This document shows positions 31,332-36,857 of a DNA stretch of 36,857 nt, in pieces; the first letter of the stretch is position 1; every line of letters starts with the position of its first letter. The DNA lies in NCBI GenBank assembly GCA_022614695.1, contig JAKEIC010000061.1, positions 1 to 36,857 on the forward strand, written 5' to 3'. A program made the position numbers and the translations under genes. The notes under the pieces are model-generated. The model searched no databases, was not told the origin of the DNA, and worked only from the letters and a program-made list of their open reading frames with translations. Source of the DNA: Planctomycetales bacterium. GTDB taxonomy: Bacteria; Planctomycetota; JAKEIC01.

Positions 31332-31616
31332 TCACGTGGCGATCCAAATCGTGCATGCCCGGCCGTACGGGCCGGGGCAGGTGCGACCCGAGTCGGCGAC
31401 ATCCCCCGCCTTGAAGAGACTCCTGATCGTGGACGTCACCGACTGGGGCGGGCTGCCGGTGGCCGCGACCAGATCGTGGAAGGTCCCTCCTCCGGGGCCG
31501 CGGTCGCGTAGGGCCGCAAGAACCCGTAGCCTTGCCACGGGCGAGCGCTTCCGCAGCGCCGCTATGCTGGTAGCTCGGGTTGGCCTCGGCGCAGAACCGT
31601 TGTTCGGGCCCGACAT
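31332..31616 (-). CDS. Small winged-helix DNA-binding protein
   Basis: 94 residues from ATG 31616, whose A is shared with the stop of the primase-helicase gene (TGATG, 31614-31618). VARLRVLAALRDRGPGGGTF, HDLVAATGSPPQSVTSTIRS and LFKAGDVADSG follow the helix-turn-helix-plus-wing pattern of MarR/phage-type regulators (hydrophobic helix, Gly-turn, recognition helix, then a GDV.DSG wing). It could regulate the element's own genes or help excision. Codons upstream of the ATG in this frame are not protein-like. Confidence 0.62.
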   Translation of the reverse strand: MSGPNNGSAPRPTRATSIAALRKRSPVARLRVLAALRDRGPGGGTFHDLVAATGSPPQSVTSTIRSLFKAGDVADSGRTCPGPYGRACTIWIAT

Positions 31617-34576
31617 CAGCGTCCCTCCTCTCGTAGGGGATCGGTCAGGGGTGTGCAGAGCAGCGGGACGCCGGATCCGCACGCCAGGCAGACCTGCCCG
31701 CCCGCGTCGCAGTACCACGGGCACCCCCCCGCGGGGGATGGCCCGGCGGCTTCCGTCTCCTCCGGTGGCCCAGGTGGCTCCTCCCAGCCCTCGGACTCGC
31801 CCTCCAGGCTGCCGAACACTGGCGTGGGTGGAGGGGCGGGTGGTTCTGCCCCGGAGCAGGGGGGGGCCGTCGGCCCGATTGGGCCACTTGGGTCACCTGC
31901 CGGCGCGATAATCGTCTCCGCGGCGAGGTGGAGGACGAGTTGTCGGGTGCCCTCGATCATCCGCCGCACCTTGAAGCGCGTCTTGCCCCCGCGCTCGTCG
32001 AGCGAGCGGAGCAAGCGGGCCTGGTGCAGTCGGAGGTGGAGCGTGGGCCCCGCGACATGCAGCGGCTGGTTGATCGACCCTCCAAGGCGCTGGGCGACCG
32101 AGTACGCGGCCTCGGGCTGCAGGTACACGTCCGGCCCGTCGATCCAGCCGATCTTCAAGCCACGGGCAACCCACTCGTCGAACGTGTTGGCACCGGTCTT
32201 CCCGGTCCGGGGATGCCATCCGTACGGTATCGGGTTGGTCGGCGGGTTCCCGTCGCGGGCGGCGAGGTGTGCGGATCCGCTGGCGATCGCGGCCCTCACG
32301 AGCTCGCAGAACATCTCGGCCGGGTCCGCGCTGAGCTGGTAGGTCGCCTGTGCCTCCGCGGCGGCCACGATCGCGGCGGTGGCCCGGGCGTCGAGCGCGA
32401 CGGCCTCGGAGTCGTCGATCACGCCGACCTCACCCGCGAACCGCAGGAACAGCCGGATGCTGAAGATCAGATCCGCGGCGATCGCCGGGACTCGTCGGTG
32501 CTCGCCGTCGTGCGCGAGGTCGTCGCGGATCTCCGCGGTCCTCGAGCGACGTTCGAGGACAAGACCCTCGTACTTCGGGGCGACCCAGGCCAGGAATGCG
32601 CTCATCGTCGCGGCGTAGAGTCCGTGCGCCGCCGCAGCCTGGCAGATGCTGAGCCGAGCCGGGGCGATGTCCCCGCGCGCGAGTTGGAGGATCATGATGC
32701 GGGCCCGGAGAGACTGTCCGGCTGGGACGTCCTCGCCAGTCATGATCACCAGCCCGCGGGGGAATCGGGTTGGACGCAGCGTTGCGTCCGCCCGCAGTCG
32801 CGCTCGCCCGGCGCGGTTCCCTTGCGCCCGCAGGAGCCGGTCCGCGGTGCGGTGGAGGGCTTGAACGTCGCCCGCCTGGCCGGTGGGCGCGAAGTCATCG
32901 ACGGTCAGCACGGCGTCCTTGGCTTCGAACGCCAGGGTTTCGAGCGCGTTCGCCGTCGCCGCCCAGGAAGCAGGCAGGTGGCGGGCGTCGAAGCCGCGGC
33001 CAAAGTGGGACTGGCCGAGCGCGGCCAGCTCGGACTTGAAGACGCCCGTTGGGCCCGCCAGCGCGATCCCGAAATCGGGCTCGCCGAGCACCGCGCGCCA
33101 CACGGCCGCCGCGAGGGTGACGGAGACCTCGTCTGGCGCGAGGCTCCAGAGGTCCAAGTGCGCGCGCACGGCCGCGCGTAGAGCTTCTGGAGCTGGTGGG
33201 GCCGGTAGATCAAGCCGCTCCAGGGCGGGGGCGAGGTGGACCTCGACGTCGCGGCGTAGCCCGTCCCGCCAGATCAGCCCACCCGCGTGCGCGTATCCCC
33301 AGTGTCCATCGACCTGCGTCCAACCCGTGTGCCGGAGCACGCGTCGCTGGACGGGGTGGTAGCTCAGCTGCCGGATCGCGACCTCGACGTGCGAGCGGAT
33401 CCCGAAGCCGGCGAAGACGGTGGCGGTGGCGGGGAGTCGTTCCGCCACCCAGCGGAGGCTCCCGAACTCGAGGGCGGCGACCAGGAAGGTCGTGAGCTGG
33501 CCCATGTGTTCGGCCTGGAGCTCGTAAAGGCGGCGAGCTTCGAGCCCATCGTCCTCGATGATCTCGGCCGTAATTGCCGCGGTGAAGTTCGTGAGCCGCT
33601 GCGGTCGCGAGCCGGGTCTGCCTGCGGATCCCCAGAACAACCCCTCAGGGGTCGCGGTGTACGGGTTGCCGCCTGGGGCTGCTGCCCCGGCGCGGTATCC
33701 GGGGCCGCACCGCTTCGCCGCGCGGTCGAGCTCTGCTTCGAGCCAGGTCGAGGTGCCGCGGCCCTCGTCCCACTTTGGTCGCGCGCGAGCGGACCGCCTC
33801 GCGAGGCGTTCCATCTGGCTGAGGTTGGCGTTGCACCAGAACGCCAGCCGCGCGAAGAGCGACGCGTCCGCCTCGCTCGCGGACGGGAATCCCGCGTCCT
33901 GGCCGTCCCACAGCCGGCGGAAGATCTCGCCGTGCGCGGAAGCCAGGGCCTTCTCGAGCAGATCGTCGTCGGGGACCTCCTCGACGGGCTCCTGGTCGTC
34001 CCCGATGGGCGTCTCGTCCGCCAGCCGATCGCTCGGACTGCCTGGGTCGGCTGGGGGGCTGGTCCAGAAGACCTCGCGGTGGAGCTCCGCGATTTCCGGC
34101 CCGCGGTCGTGGATCTCGGTGGGCGAGCTAACGAGATGGTCGCCGGTGACGGTCATGTAGCGCCGCCGGCAGTAGAGCTCGATCTGCCCCTTGCGGTTCC
34201 CGCCCGGTGGGAGCAGGGCCCGCACCCAGATGTGCACGCCCGTGCCCGACGGGCTGATCTCGGTGTACGAGTTGAGCCGGGCGATGATCGCCAGCGCCCA
34301 GTCTTCGATCACGCCGCTTGCCGGGTCTCGGCAGTGGTCCAGATCCGCCACGACGTACGGGCAGTCTTCGGCCATCACGAACCCGACTCCGGTGGCGCCC
34401 GCCGGCACCAGGGCCGCGAGTGCGTCCGCGAACGAGCCCCAGTCGAGGAGGTCCCTGACGCTGGCGTTGCGGTACGGGGGCTTCGGCGCGCGGGGGACCT
34501 TGCCCTCCCCTCGACTGCCCCAGATGACCCAGCGGTCGGCCGCCTTCAGCTCTGCGGGGATCTTGTCGGGGTTCAT
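31616..34576 (-). CDS. Primase-polymerase / DUF927-like helicase of the element
   Basis: 986 residues. N-terminal archaeo-eukaryotic-type primase-polymerase (~1-180): motif I VADLDH (Asp78, Asp80), motif II SGTGVHIWV (His115), motif III QIELY (Glu133) and RYMTVTGDH. The middle has a DUF927-like helicase region (HTGWTQVDGHWGYAHAGG), with Walker A GPTGVFKS (~505) and Walker B VLTVDDFAP (~560). A Pro/Glu-rich tail ends in a Cys cluster (CPWYCDAGGQVCLACGSG), probably a zinc site. It would prime and unwind the element's own DNA, so the element likely replicates after excision. It is joined by ATGA to the HTH gene before it and by TGATG to the winged-helix gene after it. Confidence 0.87.
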   Translation of the reverse strand: MNPDKIPAELKAADRWVIWGSRGEGKVPRAPKPPYRNASVRDLLDWGSFADALAALVPAGATGVGFVMAEDCPYVVADLDHCRDPASGVIEDWALAIIARLNSYTEISPSGTGVHIWVRALLPPGGNRKGQIELYCRRRYMTVTGDHLVSSPTEIHDRGPEIAELHREVFWTSPPADPGSPSDRLADETPIGDDQEPVEEVPDDDLLEKALASAHGEIFRRLWDGQDAGFPSASEADASLFARLAFWCNANLSQMERLARRSARARPKWDEGRGTSTWLEAELDRAAKRCGPGYRAGAAAPGGNPYTATPEGLFWGSAGRPGSRPQRLTNFTAAITAEIIEDDGLEARRLYELQAEHMGQLTTFLVAALEFGSLRWVAERLPATATVFAGFGIRSHVEVAIRQLSYHPVQRRVLRHTGWTQVDGHWGYAHAGGLIWRDGLRRDVEVHLAPALERLDLPAPPAPEALRAAVRAHLDLWSLAPDEVSVTLAAAVWRAVLGEPDFGIALAGPTGVFKSELAALGQSHFGRGFDARHLPASWAATANALETLAFEAKDAVLTVDDFAPTGQAGDVQALHRTADRLLRAQGNRAGRARLRADATLRPTRFPRGLVIMTGEDVPAGQSLRARIMILQLARGDIAPARLSICQAAAAHGLYAATMSAFLAWVAPKYEGLVLERRSRTAEIRDDLAHDGEHRRVPAIAADLIFSIRLFLRFAGEVGVIDDSEAVALDARATAAIVAAAEAQATYQLSADPAEMFCELVRAAIASGSAHLAARDGNPPTNPIPYGWHPRTGKTGANTFDEWVARGLKIGWIDGPDVYLQPEAAYSVAQRLGGSINQPLHVAGPTLHLRLHQARLLRSLDERGGKTRFKVRRMIEGTRQLVLHLAAETIIAPAGDPSGPIGPTAPPCSGAEPPAPPPTPVFGSLEGESEGWEEPPGPPEETEAAGPSPAGGCPWYCDAGGQVCLACGSGVPLLCTPLTDPLREEGR

Positions 34577-34785
34577 CGGTTGCCTCCGGCGTCGTGGGTG
34601 CGCTCTGGTGGGTGAGCAGGCTCCAGGGCGAGCACGACGTCGCCCTTCGCGATGAGGTAGCGCCCACCCGGTCCGCGTAGCGCGTGCAGGCAGCCCCGGT
34701 CGATCCAGCCCCGGACGGTCTCTGGCGTCACTCGCAGCAAGCGAGCGGCGTCAGCGACCGTGAGAAACGGTGCAATCCGGCTCAT
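34573..34785 (-). CDS. Excisionase/MerR-type helix-turn-helix protein
   Basis: 70 residues from ATG 34785; a TTG at 34815 would add ten residues but has no ribosome site. FLTVADAARLLRVTPETVRG-WIDRGCLHAL-GGRYLIAKGDV is the standard excisionase/MerR-like winged HTH (helpers PETV for recognition and GGRY for the wing). Such proteins act as directionality factors or early regulators in integrated elements. It overlaps the primase-helicase start (ATGA), so the two are co-translated. The 94 bases upstream are the probable promoter region, but no convincing -10/-35 pair is seen. Confidence 0.78.
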   Translation of the reverse strand: MSRIAPFLTVADAARLLRVTPETVRGWIDRGCLHALRGPGGRYLIAKGDVVLALEPAHPPERTHDAGGNR

Positions 34786-34879
34786 CCATCCATGAAACCG
34801 ACTGACCCGGCGCAACAGCCGGTGGCGTCCGTGGATGTCCGGACTTGTCCTGCTCCCGAAGGGCGGACGCGGGTGTGCG

Positions 34880-35638
34880 CTACAGGAACGTGCCGGGCTC
34901 TATCCCGAGGGCCCGAAGGCGCGCTTCCCGTTGCGCCCGGGCGGCGGCGCGCTCGCCGGCTCGATGGTCGAGCCAGTACTCCAGCGCGTCCCCGGGGATG
35001 GTGCCATCGTCCAGTCGGGCGTCCGCCAAGAAGCGGTACGAACTCTTGAGGTTTCTCCGACTCCTATCGAGTCGCTTCCTGAGTGCCTCGGGCGTCAGGT
35101 CGCCGCCCGCGGGGTCGTCGGTCCGCTTGATTCGGGTAACGGCCTGCTTGAGCGTGAGGCCGTCCAGTTTCCACCGGTGGCCCGCTGACGGCATGATCCC
35201 GATCTCGCACTCGATGGCACGGGCGAGGCTCTTGGACGCGGCCCAGTAGCCGTCCGCCAGGGCGTGGCCCTGCAGGAACCCGGACTTCAGCGCCATGCGC
35301 TCGGCTCGAACCGCCCACACCTCGGTCCATTCGGGCAGGTCGCGCAGCTCCTCGACGGCCAGCCTGCGTTCTCGTGGCGCGAGCTTTGCTTGGCGCACCC
35401 TGGCGAGCAGCCGGCGGAGCTTGGCTCGTACGAGGCGCTTCAGTCGCTCGTCGCCGACTCGGAAGACCTCACGCAGCAGACTCGCTGGCAGTGTGCCTGG
35501 CGCGGCCTCTAGAACGCGGGAGTAGCCAGGGGGCACGTGGTCCTCCAGCTCGAAGGGCCAACTAGGCGACGGGGTCAGGAGCGCTGCCAGCTCCCCCGAC
35601 GTGGGTCGCGCCCTCCTCGCCCCTGGGAAGCGCGGCAT
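34880..35638 (-). CDS. Hypothetical element protein, 252 residues
   Basis: Start ATG 35638, with GAGGAGG about six bases upstream; the longer frame lacks protein character. It is mostly helical and Arg/Leu-rich (RLKRLVRAKLRRLLARVRQA, ERRLAVEELRDLPEWTE), with GHALADGYWAASKSLARAIE and a basic C-terminus. No family is recognised. Its start lies 77 bases inside the end of the next upstream gene, in a different frame. It may be a DNA-binding or replication-associated protein of the element. Confidence 0.62.
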   Translation of the reverse strand: MPRFPGARRARPTSGELAALLTPSPSWPFELEDHVPPGYSRVLEAAPGTLPASLLREVFRVGDERLKRLVRAKLRRLLARVRQAKLAPRERRLAVEELRDLPEWTEVWAVRAERMALKSGFLQGHALADGYWAASKSLARAIECEIGIMPSAGHRWKLDGLTLKQAVTRIKRTDDPAGGDLTPEALRKRLDRSRRNLKSSYRFLADARLDDGTIPGDALEYWLDHRAGERAAARAQREARLRALGIEPGTFL

Positions 35639-36395
35639 CCGGCCTCCTCGTGTCGTGCCCACGGCGCACCAGAGTCTGTGCCGGGAAGTTCGCCGTGTCG
35701 ACCCCGGAAACCGCCCCTGAATCGGTGGTCGCCGCCGGCTGCGTCGAGTGGGTGGCTGGCCGCTGTCGGACCGCTGCAAGGAGTTGGGATAGCCGGCGTT
35801 GCCGCGCGGTGAGCGTCGGACGTCGGTGCAGCCGGCGACGTGTTCGGCGATACCACTCCACGGACTTCGCGAGTGCCGCGCGCACTTCTCGGCTGCGCCG
35901 CTCGTCAGCGATTTCGCATGCGTTGCTGACGAGTTCGATGGCCTCCCACGGCCGCCACGGCGTTGCCTTCCGAATGGCCGCGCGACGCCGCCGGACGAGG
36001 TTCAGCGCGGTGGGCGTGTGCGAGTACCAAATCTCGAGCCAGCCATCGCCTGCCCGCGGGCCGACAGGCTCCTCGAATCCGTCGAGGAAGGCCCGGAGCG
36101 GGGGGATGTGCAGGAGCCAGCCCCCGACCCGCATGCAGGTCATCGGGAATGCCGTCTGGACCTCGGCGAACACCTTCCCTCTAGAGTTCCGTGCCTGGAC
36201 CAGTGCGCCCCAGGCTGGGCGGTGCGGCCGTTTCCGTCCGGGCACGACGACCCACCACCAGGTACTACGGGCCGGCGCGAAGAACTCGGGGCGCCACGTC
36301 GCGAAGGGCGTGCTTGGGATCGGGGTGCCCACGTCTGCCGGGCTCGCGGCATCGAGCTCGGTGGCCTGCCTCTCGCCGTTCGTCTCCTCGGTCAT
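35562..36395 (-). CDS. Hypothetical element protein, 277 residues
   Basis: ATG 36395 with GGAGG six bases upstream, preceded by an operator-like region. The N-terminal ~110 residues are rich in Trp and aromatic residues (TWWWVVVPGRKRPHRPAWG, MRVGGWLLHIPPLRAFLDG); the middle is basic and helical (YRRTRRRLHRRPTLTARQRR); the last ~75 residues are low-complexity and overlap the next gene by 77 bases, so the true end of function may be earlier. No family is recognised. Its position at the head of the block and the palindromes upstream suggest it is controlled separately. Confidence 0.58.
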   Translation of the reverse strand: MTEETNGERQATELDAASPADVGTPIPSTPFATWRPEFFAPARSTWWWVVVPGRKRPHRPAWGALVQARNSRGKVFAEVQTAFPMTCMRVGGWLLHIPPLRAFLDGFEEPVGPRAGDGWLEIWYSHTPTALNLVRRRRAAIRKATPWRPWEAIELVSNACEIADERRSREVRAALAKSVEWYRRTRRRLHRRPTLTARQRRLSQLLAAVRQRPATHSTQPAATTDSGAVSGVDTANFPAQTLVRRGHDTRRPDAALPRGEEGATHVGGAGSAPDPVA

Positions 36396-36412
36396 GCATC
36401 CCTCCCCCGAGG

Positions 36413-36445
36413 ATTATCATCGGCAATACCGATGGCCGCCATCGG
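36413..36445 (-). promoter_or_regulatory. Operator-like palindromes overlapping a promoter
   Basis: Three alternating CATCGG half-sites: CATCGG at 36418, CCGATGGC at 36429-36436 and GCCATCGG at 36438-36445; the last two form a 17-base near-perfect palindrome. On the minus strand GATAAT (36413-36418) is a good -10; the -35 17 bases upstream is weak. A repressor here would block transcription of the gene starting at 36395. Confidence 0.45.
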
Positions 36446-36502
36446 CCTCTATGGGTCGTCGGGAGGCCGGTGCCGGTCCCGGGTGCGTGCCGGCCTCCGG
36501 GG

Positions 36503-36857
36503 CTACTCGTCGTCCCACTCCACGATCAATCGCCCGTGCGCGACGTGGATCTTGAGCCGGACCCCGGGCTCGAGCCCGGCCTCGGTGAGCCAGTCGCCTC
36601 GTAGCCGAACCTGCGGGGTCGAGGTGTACTTGTACAGCAGCCCGTCACCGACGCCCCGCCCGCACACGCCGACCGTGACGTGGCGGACGGCCCGCGAGAT
36701 CGGCGGGGTGGGCGTCCCGTTGGTCGGGGCGCTCGGGTCCATCGTCGGGCCGGAGGTTTCGTCCCCTGGCTCGGGCTCGTTCGCCGCCTCGAGGGCCCAC
36801 CGCAGCTCGCGGAGCCCGCGCCGGATGTTCTTGAAGGTCTCCTTGCTCTCCCTGTCC
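36503..36857 (-). CDS. SymE-like (AbrB-fold) toxin-type protein, 5'-partial
   Basis: The frame is open to the window edge. The first in-window ATG (36742) gives 79 residues, but 38 more codons upstream read as a charged helix (ESKETFKNIRRGLRELRWAL), so the true start is probably outside. The C-terminal part matches the SymE pattern: VRHVTVGV, a short variable stretch, then PQVRLRGDWLTEAGLEPGV, RLKIHVAHGRLIV. SymE is an SOS-induced toxic protein of AbrB fold that damages RNA and is held down by an antisense RNA. No antisense RNA can be shown here. No Shine-Dalgarno site precedes ATG 36742. Confidence 0.65.
   Translation of the reverse strand, partial: DRESKETFKNIRRGLRELRWALEAANEPEPGDETSGPTMDPSAPTNGTPTPPISRAVRHVTVGVCGRGVGDGLLYKYTSTPQVRLRGDWLTEAGLEPGVRLKIHVAHGRLIVEWDDE

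Noticed and set aside
31653..32342. 229-residue plus frame opposite the primase-helicase
   Set aside because: Ser/Arg-rich shadow; the opposite strand has primase and helicase motifs in a continuous frame.
29231..36857. Second attachment site (copy of the tRNA-Glu 3' end)
   Set aside because: Looked for the T-arm/acceptor sequence to the right of the tRNA and did not see it; the element end is probably outside the window.
1..36857. CRISPR array
   Set aside because: No regularly spaced direct repeats and no cas genes were seen.

Overview
The window is very GC-rich (by eye about 70% or more) and nearly saturated with genes. The protein families suggest a diderm bacterium with type IV pili, sigma-54 regulation and MglA-type polarity control. 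Myxococcota, Acidobacteriota, Planctomycetota or a candidate phylum would all fit. No ribosomal or other marker gene allows a firmer placement. Start sites fall into two styles. Several promoter-proximal genes have a -10-like hexamer 8-9 bases before the start codon and no Shine-Dalgarno site, which suggests leaderless mRNAs. Operon-internal genes either have good Shine-Dalgarno sites or are joined by 4-base ATGA/GTGA overlaps.

Layout of the chromosomal part (1-29230). A partial PQQ beta-propeller gene enters from the left, followed by a dispersed palindromic repeat. Next come manC (GDP-mannose supply), an unlinked trpA, a cupin lipoprotein, and an isoprenoid group: a short-chain polyprenyl diphosphate synthase, an AP-superfamily phosphodiesterase and a UbiA prenyltransferase. 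The most unusual block is 7761-17839. Two paralogous proteins of about 1100 residues each join a cytoplasmic DUF4388 (PATAN) domain and TPRs through one membrane span to an outer PEGA domain and PQQ propeller. They flank an MglA-like GTPase that carries its own C-terminal membrane anchor, and three Roadblock/LC7 (MglB-type) proteins. I read this as a candidate membrane-spanning GTPase polarity or signalling complex. Upstream (18095-21979) is a minor-pilin operon behind a near-consensus sigma-54 promoter, next to a sigma-54 activator gene. Then follow a small Cys-pair protein, an FHA plus RsbW-like kinase fusion, a large envelope protein coupled to an ABC ATPase, a two-gene split MetE-like methionine synthase whose catalytic half has a histone-H1-like tail, and tRNA-Glu(CTC).

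From the tRNA 3' end to the right edge (29231-36857) lies an integrated element with all genes on the minus strand. It carries a large serine recombinase whose last 18 codons are antisense to the tRNA gene, small coupled ORFs, a winged-helix protein, a 986-residue primase-helicase, an excisionase-like HTH protein, two unknown proteins and a SymE-like protein cut by the window edge. No second attachment site is visible, so the element probably continues past 36857. Its gene content resembles a satellite or phage-inducible island with a serine rather than a tyrosine integrase. That comparison is inference.
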